Notes under the pieces: generated by a model
Database searches by the model: none
What the model saw: only the letters and a program-made list of their open reading frames with translations
What the model was told of the DNA's origin: nothing
In this document: positions 1 through 11,711 of the stretch, in pieces
Layout of the letters: every line of letters begins with the position of its first letter
Position numbering within the stretch: the stretch's first letter is position 1
Translations under genes and position numbers: made by a program
Assembly (NCBI GenBank): GCA_018398815.1
Contig: CM031609.1
Coordinates: forward strand, 31,951,799-32,015,798
Source of the DNA: Conus ventricosus
Taxonomy: Eukaryota; Mollusca; Gastropoda; Neogastropoda; Conidae
Length of the DNA: 64,000 nucleotides
Direction of reading: 5' to 3'

Positions 1-36
<36 letters not shown>

Positions 37-71
37 TGAGAGAGAGAGAGAGAGAGAGTGAGAGAGAGAGA
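1..71. repeat. (GA)n microsatellite
   Basis: GA repeat with a few GTGA interruptions, running off the window start. Confidence 0.97.
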
Positions 72-335
72 AACTTTTTATTTGTTTTCCCCCTTCAATA
101 CTAAAATGAATCATCACTGTTCTTGTTAAAATACTTCTTTATTGTGTACTAGTGTTCAATGTTAATATTGTTAGTCCCTTAAACAGACAAAGGCCAGATG
201 GCAAAAAAGTGACTTCTTCAGTTCATGCTGATCTGTTAACCTTGGCAATAGAGATAATCAGTCAATCAATCAAAGATTCTCTCTCTCTCTCTGTCTCCCA
301 CTCTGTGTCTAGATCTGTCTGTCTGCCTCTCCATC

Positions 336-535
336 TCTCTCATACACACACAAACACACACGCACAAACGCAGGCACTTGCACACACACACACACACGCA
401 CTCTCTCTCTTTCTCTCTCACACACACATACACACACACACACACACACGCATGCTTACACACACACATACACACACACACACACACACGCATGCACGCA
501 ATCACACACATACACACACACTCACACGTACTCAC
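336..535. repeat. (CA)n compound microsatellite
   Basis: CA arrays mixed with TC tracts (280-335) and CACG units. Open frames across it are repeat artefacts. Confidence 0.95.
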
Positions 536-1269
536 GCATGCACTCATGCTCCCACACTGTTACACATGGACATGGGCATGAATACAGACTCAACATACAC
601 AACAAACAGACCAATCCTCTGCTCTCCCTCTCACACTCAGCTACAGGAGTAAGAACAGAGATCAGGGCTGTGACCAACAACAATTTAAATCGCTGGAAAG
701 GAAATGTTTTTACAATTTGAAAGAAAGGGTGTGAACTGACAGAGGTTAAAGCATGCCAAAGAGTTCGAATCTGATTTGCATGTTATCAATTTTTTTCTGT
801 TGCATGTTATCAATTTTTTTCTGTTTTTGTCTGTAGACATCAATTCATCGTCATAAAACAGAAAAGGAAGCAACCCCTGCTCATTTGAACTAAAGCTACT
901 GCTTCTGTTTTCCTTTCTGTGAAAGCATCTCTTTACTTTGTAAACAATCTTGTTCATTTGTGTATTATCAGAATTCACTATTTTGAGATGAGTTCTTTCT
1001 GTTTTGTTTCATTTGAAGATGTTTTTCATCCTAAAATTTGGAAAGTTACCATTACACTGCTTGCTTGGTTATTGAAATTTGCCATGTAAAATGTTTAGCA
1101 AGCTCAGATCAATTTGGTAAAATGTTTGTTGTAAGCTCAGTGTTAAGGCTTCTAACAAAGTGTCTTGCGGAATCATATCCACTTTACTGAGGGGCCAATA
1201 AGGGTAGATCTATGGAGATGTCATTCCCATTGTAAGCATTCTCTACCCCAAGCTCCCAAAGGAGGGTAT

Positions 1270-3420
1270 TAAATCGTAGAAAGTAGGGCAGGGGCTGGCC
1301 TTATGGGAGACGATGGTACTCGAGAAGTACTTGGCCTTGAAGCACAGTCAAACGTTGATAGGGGCTGGCTCTGGCGAGAGGCGCACTGCTCCAAGGAACA
1401 GTCAAAGGCCAAGGTGAGGGCTTCAGAATATCGTGGGGGAACTACAGATCAATCTGCTACATGGACTCGTAAGAACGTGAAGACTGGTGAATGCCAGCAC
1501 TCAAGGGCGGCAGGACCTGAAGGGAACTGTGATACTGCCAGAAGCAGGATTGTGGGCAATAACCAGAACGTAGTGTGCAGTGGATGAGCCGTCAACATCC
1601 TGGACCCCAGCTGAACAGACATGGTGAGGAAAAGACAGGGGTGAATCCAGTTCTGTTGGTGACGCACTAGGTATGAAGCGTGGGTTTGCCCTTCATATTG
1701 CCGCGACTACAACTGTACTCCTGTGGAGCCGTGGTTAAACCCAGTGCAGGAAAACCATTATTGGTTGATGCAAGATGTGCCAGCATCACAGTAGGACTAG
1801 TGAGACTGAGATACTGGCATAAGGACCACTTCAAAGATGGGTGATACAGTTTGTACAGTGATATGGTTACCACCCTGTCCCAAAATCTGTTCCAGCTGAT
1901 GGGAAATGGGAGAGGATGTGGGGCATAATGGTTCTAAGCAACCCTCCATGATAACAGATCACCTAAAACATGCTAGAGATGTATTTGGCGTAAGACAGAT
2001 AATCATATATCCTATTACACAAGTCAAATTTGGCCGAGAAGAGGCTGCTCCCAAAATAACCAGAAACTTCCTAACAGGAAGTGGGATGGAGATGGTGCCC
2101 CTGGCTGTCCCCAAAGGCTGGTAGTAATTGGTGACATTGCAAAACAAAACCACACAGTCCTGGAACAGGATGGAAGGCAGAGATGGACGAGGGACCTCAC
2201 ATAGTGACCCAAGGGCATTTAAGCTTAGTAAGCAAGCTGAGGTTTCCATGTCTCCAACATCCTAAATCCAATGCTGCGCTTGATGTCTCTGCCACCGGGT
2301 CTCCCTGGATGGCTGCCACGGTAAGTAGTGATTAGCAGGGATGCAGGTTGGGGAATGGAGCAAGAATTCCCAGGGGGGACAAAATCCACCATCCTTTTGG
2401 TGTGAGGCTGTGCGCCAAGTGGGGTTGCTCCAGATGCTGTGGCCTGAACAATCAGCTATGCTGGCAGGAGTCTGTCACTGCTACCTGAATGAATGGTAAT
2501 GCTCGGGGCCACCTGATATGGAATTAGAACAAAACTGATATGCCACATGCATTTCATGGCTGTGTGGGGGAAGTATGACCACTAACAGTAGCCGTGGATG
2601 ACAGGTGGAGGGGGAGGGTACTGAGAGGGAACCCCTATAAAAAGGGAAAGTCCTCCCACTGATGGTGAAGCATAGTGAATGTTGACTTGGTGGGGAACTG
2701 TGGTCATCGCATGCTTGTGGTCTGACCATTGAATCAAAATCAGGACGGACCTTTGGTATGCTGTAACTGCAGCAACAACACTAGTGACTGTGGCCATTTG
2801 TGTTCAGTGCTGGGCACCTAGCAGTGATCAGAACAGATACATTCATCCAGTCCCCTTGTTAATCTCTGTGTAGCTGAGTGATGCGGTAGTGCCCCCAAAG
2901 CATGAGAGCTGACACACCACAGCAGTAATAAGACTAAAAGGGGGATGGTGGGGGGAGGGAGGAAGGGACATGCTGAGCAGTGACAATGCGCACCCCAATT
3001 CCTAAGTGAGTTGTTCAAGGATGAAAGAATGGGGGTGGATGGCGGCAAGGACCTGATCACTTTCTGACCACCAGAGCTACTTGTCACCTTCATGATCAGT
3101 ACTTACCAGATGAAAATTTCCTATGTTAATTGCCTTCAAGGTGACAAGAGCAGTCTGAACCACCCATTGTCCTGCTCTCCTGCAAGCTTGGTGTCTTGAC
3201 CGTAAAATGCAGTGTCTGTGCAGATGAAATCCAAGAGCCAAACCTTCTCCTATTCAGCCCAGACTCATGGACACACACCCAACATAAATCCCATTGTTGC
3301 CGCATGTCTTGGTTATTGACGGGATTCAGATTCAGAGTCGCTGAGGACAGGGAACATTGAAGTTCAAAATCGCCCCTAGACAGCTGAGCTGGGTGCCTGT
3401 TCCCAGTCAAGTGAGATGTG
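1270..3420. other. Unrecognised moderately GC stretch
   Basis: Richer in G on the plus strand than its flanks (for example GGTGGAGGGGGAGGG near 2605). No open frame over 100 codons, no terminal repeats found and no protein family recognised. It may be an old transposon. Confidence 0.3.
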
Positions 3421-4829
3421 ACAAAGATGGATGACAGCAGCCAAGCATGGATGAGAAGAAGGAGCAGGAGGAAAGATCAATAGTTAAACAAAGGAATTAT
3501 GAGTGATCAGTCTGAAACCCTCTTGAACTGAAGCAAACTGAGTTAGGATAAGCAGCTAAAATTATAAAAACAGCAAGGCATTGCTGTGTTATACGCCAGG
3601 GGTCTAGCTGTAAGATAATAAGGAAGTATTTGCATCCATGCACGGTCTGTTTCAGGCAGAAGATGATTAAAGGCATGTCCACTGCATCAGTCACGAAAAT
3701 TTATAATCCAGTCAACCAAATGCTGCAGCTTGCAAGAATTTACCAAGGTGCAGTAGATGACAATATGCCCAAACTGAAATTTGAAGTTTAAAGCCAACAC
3801 TAGCATGGCCATGATTCTATTGCTCTTTGTAGCTCTTGCTAAAGAAAAAAACAACATTCAATGATCAAAAGCTGATGCGATCTTCAACAAAAGAAAATGA
3901 ACTTTATGAAGACTCCAGTGCTGGCACCGAGAGTGGAAATGGGGTGGGAACACTCCATTTCCCACTCCTCCGGATGGTAATTTCTTTCTTTTTTTTTCCA
4001 GCAAAATACTAAATCATGTTGGAGAGCCCACGCAACGATCCTTGTTCCTATGTGAGAAGAGTCTCCATTTCCCACAATCGTCTTTCCTGCTCAACACCGT
4101 CTTCTTGGCTTCAGTTCTGCCAGAGATACTGACTAACGTTGATGAAACTCGTTTCATTTTGAGAGATGGCAAAAACACACACACACACATCAAGCAACAG
4201 CAAAGACAGAAATGGAAGGAAAACTCAAATGCATTCTCACGTGCTTCCCTTTGTGTCCACAGCTTGGATATAGAAATATCGGACTGGAACGTTGAAATGT
4301 GACTTTAGCCCGGGTCCCCATACTAAACATCGCTTTGGATCAACTTCCAAAGATTCACAGAAGTAAGCGACAATAGCCGCGTAGCAGACGACGTAGAGGA
4401 AAGTTTTGCAAAGTTTGCGCCAAAGTCTCTCACAAAGTATTGCTAGATGCAGTGTCGGCATTATACTACTGGGTTGAGTTTTTTCTTCTTGGTAATATTC
4501 TTACAACTGCTTAAGTGGTTAAATACGGCAGTGTGCGTAAACTCATCGAAGTAAACAAACTGCCAATGCACGAGTAAGTCTAAATCGGACCAGTTTCCAC
4601 CAATCATTTGACGAACACTTGTCGCTTCAGCTTTGACCCAAATTACACGTAACATCCTGTTAGACATTCTGTTTGTTAAACAGAAGATGTCGTTAACATA
4701 AATCTAGTCAGTTTAACATTCAGCCGTAGATAAATGTCTTTTAGATTCTAATTTATCCATTAAATATCAAATTTTCAACTGGTGTACTGCGACTTCAATT
4801 AACATACAAGCCTAGTAACTCAATGAAAA
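3421..4829. other. Non-coding, nothing recognised
   Basis: AT-rich sequence without convincing exons, RNA genes or repeats. A donor-like AGAAGTAAGC lies at about 4367. Confidence 0.4.
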
Positions 4830-5110
4830 TGATATTGTTCATACCTTACCGACAGTAATAGTTGACAGAATCGCCCATGAACATGCGCAGGAGAGTTCAT
4901 TCTCGCATTTTACCGTTCCTCCAACGCCATTATCGCTTCCCGAGAGAGGACGTGATTTCAGTGAAAATACGAGCACACGAGCACCAAGGAAGCTTTGGGT
5001 TCCTGCAGAAGTAAGCAACGATGTGTATATAATGTGATAAAAACAAAATCGCACCGAACAGGTACACAGCTTTTGTTTGCAAGCCGGTCAAAATTCGATC
5101 TTTGTCTGAT
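4830..5110. promoter_or_regulatory. CpG-richer segment, possible promoter or first exon
   Basis: About 16 CpG dinucleotides in 280 bp, unlike the CpG-poor flanks. It contains an NRF1-like half site (CATGCGCAGG, near 4883) and a strong donor-like AGAAGTAAGC at about 5007; the same donor-like string recurs at about 4367. No coding start was identified. A noncoding first exon of a plus-strand gene is possible but unproven. Confidence 0.25.
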
Positions 5111-5353
5111 GCCATTTCATATGGCCGAGGAAACGTTCACAAGTGTTCCTTGTTGATCGCTGCACAGCTTGTGTGGAAAATATCGTCTGCTAGACACGCA
5201 AGAATAATAACCCCCGTATATTTTGATCACTCTGGAAACTGTAGAAGAATTTTCTGGAGCTGCACGCACACGATGCCGTATTATACTACAGCATTGTCAC
5301 ATACTTTTCTCTCTTGACAACTCCTGAGAGAATGCAGCGCAACTCTGAAAATG

Positions 5354-5467
5354 CAGATCTGATGCGGTAACGTTGTGACAAGAAGCAGCGAGGCATAATT
5401 ATTTAGTCCCAAAGAACGGGAGAAAACTGTACAGAGCAATTCTTAGAACGCACACACACGCGCGCGG

Positions 5468-5530
<63 letters not shown>

Positions 5531-5670
5531 GCAGATCTGCTGCGATAACGTTGTGACAAGAAGCAGCGAGGCATAATTATTCAGTCCCAAAGAACAGGGA
5601 GAAAACGGTACAGAACAATTCTTAGAACGCATGTAAGTGCGCGTGCGCACGCACACACACACACACACAC

Positions 5671-5716
<46 letters not shown>

Positions 5717-5718
5717 GC

Positions 5719-5755
<37 letters not shown>

Positions 5756-5868
5756 GTCCACAGACTCGATGCTGTGGTAGACACCTGTGTGTGTGTGTGT
5801 GTGTGTGTGTTGTGTGTGTGTGTGTGTGTGTGTGTGTGAAGTCCACAGACTCGATGCTGTGGTAGACT
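5354..5868. repeat. Nested tandem duplications around (CA)n/(TG)n arrays
   Basis: A ~105-bp segment (GCAGATCTG ... CAATTCTTAGAACGCA) occurs at 5354 and 5529, and GAAGTCCACAGACTCGATGC occurs at 5754 and 5839. The CA or TG arrays (5469-5528, 5651-5711, 5720-5753, 5785-5838) sit between the copies. Confidence 0.92.
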
Positions 5869-6853
5869 GGTTGTTTGAATACCAGCTAGATTACATTTGA
5901 AAATGTTCTCTTTGAATGGCATTTCAGTGAAAGGGTAGGCCTAATCAATCATGAAATCAGTTCAACCAAGTAATGGCAAATGAGAGTCTGTGAATGCAGT
6001 TGATTTTCCATTGCAGGAATAGGAAGTGATGCCAAAGTTTAGGTAAAAAGATTGAAAACAAATGAGAAAGAACAGTCGGTACAACTGTCTGCACTCTCTG
6101 TGGACTGAGAATACTGCAGTCATAGCACATTCACTCGAGACTTTTGATTGCTTTATGTTTGTTTTGTTTTGTTATGTTTCCATCTTGGACAGTTACAAAA
6201 TATAGTAGATAAGTTTTCGCAAATTAATAATAAAGTACTTCCTCTTAAGGTTACTCATTTACCGGTTGAAAGTTGGCAAACAAATCTAAATACATGTCCA
6301 TGCAGATCTATGTCATGATAATACATGCATTGTGTGGCGAAGCAGTAAGGCACCTGTTTCAAGCATAGACACAACATGTGTTGAAAAGGCTGAAGAAGAC
6401 ATCAAAACACTTTAGTTAAAAATCAGGCACGTATTCATCTGCTTTTGGTGGATTTTTTTACGTTCAAGGTCAAATTTACAGAAGTTGTATCGTTCTACTG
6501 ATCCACCACAGAAAACTAGTAGTTTGGTCATGCAATAATGAGGTATGTTGTGTAGTCTGATGAAGCTGTTGTGTATGGTTTATCAGAACTGCTTCCTGTT
6601 TGCTTTAAGTCTAAAAGTGCTACATTAGTGACATATTTCCAGATAGAAGTTAAGATCAGTTGTGAAATTACACACTTGACCTTACAGTTCAGAAACCTAG
6701 CATCCATTATTGCATACTTGTGACTGTGGCCACATACTTGAAGGCACAAGGGTGATGATTTGTTTAAATACTTAGTGGCTGTTGAAAGCCTGGTGGAAAG
6801 AAAGTTAAGGAATGACTGAAAATAGAATTAGCTGGATAAGACTGATGGTTGTA
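5869..6853. other. Non-coding, nothing recognised
   Basis: AT-rich, no supported gene or repeat. Confidence 0.4.
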
Positions 6854-7248
6854 GAGTTCGAGAGAAGATAAGATAAGATAATGTTGCTTATAGCCCAGCC
6901 GACCGCAAAGGGCCACATCAGGGCTGTCACCACGTTAAAATCAACTCACCAGTCAAAAAAACAAAAACAAAAAAAAAAAAACTTTCACACATCTCATTAA
7001 ATGACATCGTCTAGAAACGCACCAGAAATTGCATTAAAAATCTTTCTTCCGTAAAATCTTAAATCAGATGAAAAATGTTAATCTCTCTCAAAAACTCAAG
7101 GATCACATCAGGCGGGACATCCCTGAACAGGATCTTCATGGACTCCGCTGTAAAATGTTTGTGTCTCACATCGTGCAAGTCCCAACACTCTAAAAGAACA
7201 TGTTTCATTGTGAGTGGCACATGACATGGAATACACCACGGAGCCTCT

Positions 7249-7830
7249 TCACTCTTTAAAAGGTAAGAATGGGTAAAATACGAATGGCCGGTGTGCAGCC
7301 GGCACAGAAACCGTTTCCTCTTTACGACCTCCCGACGTAGATGGGAGGAAGTCCTTAAGGTTTGGACGGATCTGAAAGAGTTTGTTACTCGTCTGTGTGT
7401 TCCAATCCTCCTGCCAGAGGTCTCTCACATAATCGTTAATTTTGGGTGTCACATCTGAGCAGGGGATATAAACGTTGGACAGTTTCTCTCTTGTGGCGTT
7501 CTTGGCTAAACGATCAACCATTTCGTTCCCGCCGATGCCAACATGACCAGGAACCCAAGCAAGAGTAATGTTGTAACCGTCCGCCTTCAACTTGCTAAAA
7601 AGTTAAAAAAAAAGTAAAAGTTCTGGATGCTGAAGGTTGCGGCCAGCTATGGCCTCCAAAGCTGACAGCGAATCCGACAGAACCAGAAAGTCCCTCTTTG
7701 AAGAATGCGAGATTATCTTCAAAGCCAAAACCAGAGCGGTAAGTTCAGCTGAATAGACAGAAGCATCGGAATGAATATGTTCCAACAGTATCTGAGAAGG
7801 AGCCCCAGGGCAGTAGGCTGCACAGGCCAC
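7249..7830 (-). CDS. LINE ORF2 RNase H and C-terminal Cys/His region
   Basis: Two overlapping open pieces (7603-7830 and 7249-7590, minus strand). The first reads ASVYSAELTALVLALKIISH and DFLVLSDSLSALEAI, holding the Glu and Asp of an RNase H core; the second has ADGYNITLAWVPGHVGIGGN and EMVDRLAK with the conserved His and Asp. Breaks lie near 7590-7605 and at about 7300. The C-terminal segment coding for a WCIPCHVPLT-like Cys/His motif follows on to about 7170. Confidence 0.88.
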
Positions 7831-8351
7831 TCCGTCTTCAGACTTGGAACCGTCCGTGAAAACTTTTTGAAGGATGGGAATTTGGAACAGAGGTCAGCAT
7901 ACAATGCCTTGTACGCCAGAGAGCTGGTAGACTCTTTGCGAAAAGCTGCGAGGTCGAAACAAATCTCTGGTGTGAAAAAGGTCCACGGAGGTTGATCCGG
8001 AAACTTGGAAAAATCGGACACAACTCCTAGGTCTAGACCTGCATTCCGCACATGAGGCCGCATACGAAGACCAAACGGCGGAATACATTTCGGGTTGTTT
8101 TCAAACTTACTTTGGAACGGAGGGTCAAAGACACAGTCATAGGCAGGATTCTGCGGTTCTGAGAACAGTTGGATATAATAATTCAAAAACAGTTTCAGCC
8201 TGCTGTTGGACAGTGAAGGTTCACCCGCCTCTGCATACGGGCTGTACACAGGGGTGGTGCGGAACGCTCCAAGACAGAGACGAAGCCCTTGATGGTGGAT
8301 AGGGTCCAAGAGTTTGAGGTAAGATGATCTTGCGGGCCGTACACAGCACAA
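7719..8351 (-). CDS. LINE ORF2 continuation (RT connection region)
   Basis: Continues ORF2 after a frame slip, reading SSYLKLLDPIHHQGLRLCLG and FRTTPVYSPYAEAGEPSLS, typical of the region between RT and RNase H in I-group and Jockey-group LINEs. At its upstream edge the sequence CCCGCAAGA needs one extra G, and GAGCCTGG one extra C, to stay in frame. The frame slips again near 7840 into the RNase H part. Confidence 0.85.
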   Translation of the reverse strand: MCCVRPARSSYLKLLDPIHHQGLRLCLGAFRTTPVYSPYAEAGEPSLSNSRLKLFLNYYIQLFSEPQNPAYDCVFDPPFQSKFENNPKCIPPFGLRMRPHVRNAGLDLGVVSDFSKFPDQPPWTFFTPEICFDLAAFRKESTSSLAYKALYADLCSKFPSFKKFSRTVPSLKTEWPVQPTALGLLLRYCWNIFIPMLLSIQLNLPLWFWL

Positions 8352-8447
8352 CCGTAGTCCAGTTTAGAACGGACCAGGCTCTGTAGAGGTGCAACAAAGT
8401 TTTCTTATCAGCGCCCCAGTCGGTGTGCGCTACGACCCGCAGAATAT

Positions 8448-10784
8448 TCAGTGCTTTCTGGCAAGAAGTTTTGAGGTTTTTGATGTGGCTGAGAAAGTTG
8501 AGTTTTGGTAAAAAATAACTCCCAGGAATTTGGCTTCTTTTACAACTGGGATGGTGGACTTATCCAGACGAATTTCAGGATCAGCAAAGAATCGACGAAA
8601 ATTGTGGAAATGAATTGACTGAGTTTTGGTACGGGAGAAGGTAAACCCGTTTTCCTCGGCCCACTGTTGGATCCTGTTGACACAAAGTTGGAGTCGACGC
8701 TGTACACTGGCGTAAGAAGCTCCAACTGCATACAGCGCAAAGTCATCAACAAACAGAGAGGACTCGGTGTCCAGGCTTATCGATTGGACAATGTCATTTA
8801 TTTTAATGCTGAAAAGGGCGGGAGAAAGGATGCTCCCCTGAGGAACACCCAACTCCTGCCCATGGATGTCAGAGAGTGTGGTGCCAACACGCACCTGGAA
8901 CTGTCGATCGGCTAAAAAGTTCTGAATGAACAGAGGCAGGTGACCCCGAAAACCAAGTCTGTGCAGGTCCATGAGGACTCCTGCTTTCCACGTGGTGTCG
9001 TACGCCTTTTCGAGGTCGAAAAAGATAGCGACCACATGCTGCTTGTTAACAAAGGCGTTGCGGATGGTTGTTTCCAGACGGATTAGATGGTCAACCGTCG
9101 AGTGGTACTTCCGGAAACCGCACTGTTCACTGGCCAAAAGACCATCGGTTTCCAGCTTCCACATCAGACGGGAGTTGACCATCTTTTCCATCAGCTTACA
9201 GAGGCAGCTGGTCAGAGCGATTGGGCGATAGTTGGAAGGGTTGGTAAGGTCCTTTCCAGGCTTTGGAATGGGAATGATCAGGGCTTTCCGCCAGGAGGGC
9301 GGAAAGGACCCTGTGGTCCAGATATGGTTATAAACTTGGAGAAGAGTCTGGAGACAGCTTTCTGGAAAATGTTTCACAACCTGATAATGAATGTCATCCA
9401 GACCAGGGGCAGAATCAGTGCAGGTTTGTAAAGCTAATTTGAGTTCAACGATTGAAAAAGGAAGATTATAGGTTTCAGAGTTGTCTGATGTGAAATTGTA
9501 TGAAGATTTCTCTCTAATCTCTTTGTTTCTTAAAAAGACTGCAGATTTATATGAAGACGAGGAGTTCTGTTGGATGGTGGAGGCCAACAGATTAGCAACA
9601 GCTTGTTTGTCAGTGATCAGAGCATCAGCAAGTTTCAAGTGATGAATGGAGGGGTTGGTGTTCTTCCCTTTGATTTTTCTAATGATGTTCCAAACTTTTT
9701 TCTTAGAAGTTTTAGATGTCAGCCCGGAGCAGAAGCTTCTCCAGGACCGACGTTTACTGATTTTAAAAGTGTGTCTCGATTTGGCACGGAGTTTCTGATG
9801 GGCTCGAGCGTTGGGACCCGAAGGTCGTTGGTACACCTGACGCTGAGCCCGTTTTCTAACTTTGGAAATTTGTTGGCAGTCTGAATCAAACCAGGGTGTT
9901 TTTGGCATTTGAAGTTTATCGGAAGACACTGGAATACAAGCTTTAGCACACTTGATCACAGTGGTAGTCAGTGATTCTGCTGGGTCCGGACTCTGAAGAA
10001 AATCAGTGTCCTGGAACTCCTTAGAAACAGTGGCTGCAAATAGATCCCAGTTTGCTTTCTTATAATTTAGATGCTGAGAGACAGAGACGTGTTCAGTTAT
10101 TACAGGTTGTAGAAGGACAGGGAAATTGTCACTTCCGTGCAGATCGTCATGGACAGACCACTCATAGTCCAGGACCAGCGAGGGGTCACAAACCGACAAA
10201 TCTAAACACGAAAGTGAACCTGTGGAAGAGTGGAGGTAAGTTGCAGATCCGTCGTTCAGACAACACAAATCCAAATCCGAAAGGACATCCTCAATCAGCA
10301 GACCTCTGGGTGACGTACCGGCACTACCCCAAAGAGGATTGTGACCGTTAAAGTCACCCAACAGCAAAAAAGGTCGAGGAAGTTCTCCTATCAGACTGAC
10401 AAGGTCCTGACGACAAACCGGGACAGAAGGTGGGAGATAAAGGGAACAGATTGTCACAGTCTTGTGGAGAGTGACTCTCGCAGCTACAGCCTGAAGGGAG
10501 GTAGACAGAGCGACAGGACTATACAGCAGAGTTTTGTGTATGAGAAGGGCAACACCGCCCGACAGTCCTAACGTAGATGGCTGTGCAGGTTTTGAAAGAA
10601 TATTAAAGCCAGAAAGAGTAAAGGTCTTCTGGCTTTGAATTTGAGTTTCCTGAAGAGCCACGACGGAAGGTTTTATAGATTGACACAGAAGCTGCAGCTC
10701 CTCAAAGTTGGAATTTAATCCACGGATATTCCAATGGAATATTGCACTATCCATGGTGCAGAGGGCGAAAAGGAGAGAGATCAT
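8448..10784 (-). CDS. LINE ORF2: AP endonuclease and reverse transcriptase
   Basis: 778 codons. Residues about 10-230 form the endonuclease: HWNIRGLNSN, ALQETQ, LLLGDFNGHNPLWG and SDNFPVLL. The RT follows with KPGKDLTNPSNYRPIALTSC, GFRKYHSTVDHL, FFDLEKAYD (motif A), LGVPQGSILSPALFS (motif B) and SLFVDDFALYA (motif C; two catalytic Asp). It ends early after FLGVIF because of a frame slip; the reading continues in the minus-strand frame at 7719-8351. The ORF1 stop and the ORF2 start overlap as ATGA at 10781-10784, suggesting coupled translation. Confidence 0.95.
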   Translation of the reverse strand: MISLLFALCTMDSAIFHWNIRGLNSNFEELQLLCQSIKPSVVALQETQIQSQKTFTLSGFNILSKPAQPSTLGLSGGVALLIHKTLLYSPVALSTSLQAVAARVTLHKTVTICSLYLPPSVPVCRQDLVSLIGELPRPFLLLGDFNGHNPLWGSAGTSPRGLLIEDVLSDLDLCCLNDGSATYLHSSTGSLSCLDLSVCDPSLVLDYEWSVHDDLHGSDNFPVLLQPVITEHVSVSQHLNYKKANWDLFAATVSKEFQDTDFLQSPDPAESLTTTVIKCAKACIPVSSDKLQMPKTPWFDSDCQQISKVRKRAQRQVYQRPSGPNARAHQKLRAKSRHTFKISKRRSWRSFCSGLTSKTSKKKVWNIIRKIKGKNTNPSIHHLKLADALITDKQAVANLLASTIQQNSSSSYKSAVFLRNKEIREKSSYNFTSDNSETYNLPFSIVELKLALQTCTDSAPGLDDIHYQVVKHFPESCLQTLLQVYNHIWTTGSFPPSWRKALIIPIPKPGKDLTNPSNYRPIALTSCLCKLMEKMVNSRLMWKLETDGLLASEQCGFRKYHSTVDHLIRLETTIRNAFVNKQHVVAIFFDLEKAYDTTWKAGVLMDLHRLGFRGHLPLFIQNFLADRQFQVRVGTTLSDIHGQELGVPQGSILSPALFSIKINDIVQSISLDTESSLFVDDFALYAVGASYASVQRRLQLCVNRIQQWAEENGFTFSRTKTQSIHFHNFRRFFADPEIRLDKSTIPVVKEAKFLGVIFYQNSTFSATSKTSKLLARKH

Positions 10785-11256
10785 GTCATCTCCTCATCAG
10801 CATCTGCGGCCAATGGAGTGAATTTATTTTTTAGTTTCACTGGACTGTGTTGGTCTTCAGACCTGCTGGCAGACTTGCCAACAGGTGAAGAAGGTCTGGG
10901 TTTGGGAGACGGTGGAGGTTTCTTCCTCATCTCCACCATCTCCACACTGGGTTGAACTCCCTTGCCCGCACGGGCACTGGACAGAGGAGTTCGAGGTAGG
11001 GGTGCTGGTTTTTTAATCTGCCAGCAGCAGATGTTGTAGACTGCTGGGCAGTCTGAGGGGTGGCGGATTTTTTGCCTCCACCAGGGGCATTCACTGTGGG
11101 TTGGGAGGTGGTGGACCTGCTTCCACCAGAGTTGACAATTCGTCCTTGCAGTGACTTGGAAAAGATAAATTCATCAGTCTGGCAGCAGACTGACCGAGTG
11201 GAAACTTTCTTTACGGCCGAAGCATATGAAGATGTTGTGGGCGTCTGACTGCCCAC
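10781..11256 (-). CDS. LINE ORF1 (gag) C-terminal part, truncated
   Basis: Ser/Pro/Lys-rich tail reading VCCQTDEFIFSKSLQGR and STTSQPTVNAPGGGKKSA, matching the second copy at 18490-18930. The N-terminal part and the zinc knuckles are missing because of 5' truncation at 11269. One frame slip near 10930 separates the annotated piece from its stop. Confidence 0.8.
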
Positions 11257-11656
11257 AACCTGTTTGCGGGAGTTCGAGAGAAACTGGAGAAGGATGGTAG
11301 CACATACTGTGTATGTTCCTCAGAAATTCAGTATAGCTGTCACTGTGTTGTAGCTGTCACTGACCTGACATGCCAAAAGAAAAAAAAGAAAAAAAGATCC
11401 AGAGCAAAAGTTGTGAAAAGCAATGCAAACATTGTATGCAGATGTGCACTTTCGGTCACTTTGCTTTCAAGAACTTGACCTTAGAGAAAAAAAAAAGGAA
11501 AAACAAAAAACAGAAACCCCACAACATTACACATTTACAATTTACAAATTTCAAAATCCTTTTTCTCAAATTTTGCTATTTCTGGAATTGTGAAAAACAA
11601 CAACACTTTTTCTTTCTTTTTGTTGTTTTGTTTGTTGTTATTTTTGTTTGAGTAAA

Positions 11657-11711
11657 CAGCCCTGATGTGGCCCTTTGCGGTCGGCTGGGCTATAAGCAAC
11701 ATTATCTTATC
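11657..11711 (+). mobile_element. Solo 55-bp LINE 3' tail, copy A
   Basis: Matches only the last ~55 bp of the I-like LINE (CAGCCCTGATGTGGCCC ... TTATCTTATC). It is flanked by a 13-bp direct repeat TTGTTTGAGTAAA (11644-11656 and 11712-11724), the mark of a separate retrotransposition event. Confidence 0.85.

Larger units (their letters stand above)
6867..11269 (-). mobile_element. I/Nimb-like LINE, 5'-truncated, copy 1
   Basis: A 4.4-kb minus-strand non-LTR retrotransposon bounded by an exact 13-bp target duplication GAGTTCGAGAGAA (6854-6866 and 11270-11282). Order on the minus strand: end of ORF1 (gag), ORF2 with AP endonuclease, reverse transcriptase, RNase H and a Cys/His C-terminal motif, then a 3' tail ending in ATAAGCAACATTATCTTATC-type repeats. 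Endonuclease, RT and RNase H together place it in the I group of LINEs; Nimb is my best guess, and a search would decide. Only a few one-base losses break ORF2, so this is a young copy. Confidence 0.93.

Noticed and set aside
152..652. 166-codon open frame with His/Thr repeats
   Set aside because: Product of the (CA)n and (TC)n microsatellites; every frame over such arrays is open.
5399..5922. Long Cys/Val and His/Thr open frames
   Set aside because: Artefacts of (CA)n and (TG)n arrays.
8667..10571. Several plus-strand open frames of 70-114 codons
   Set aside because: Antisense shadows of LINE ORF2.
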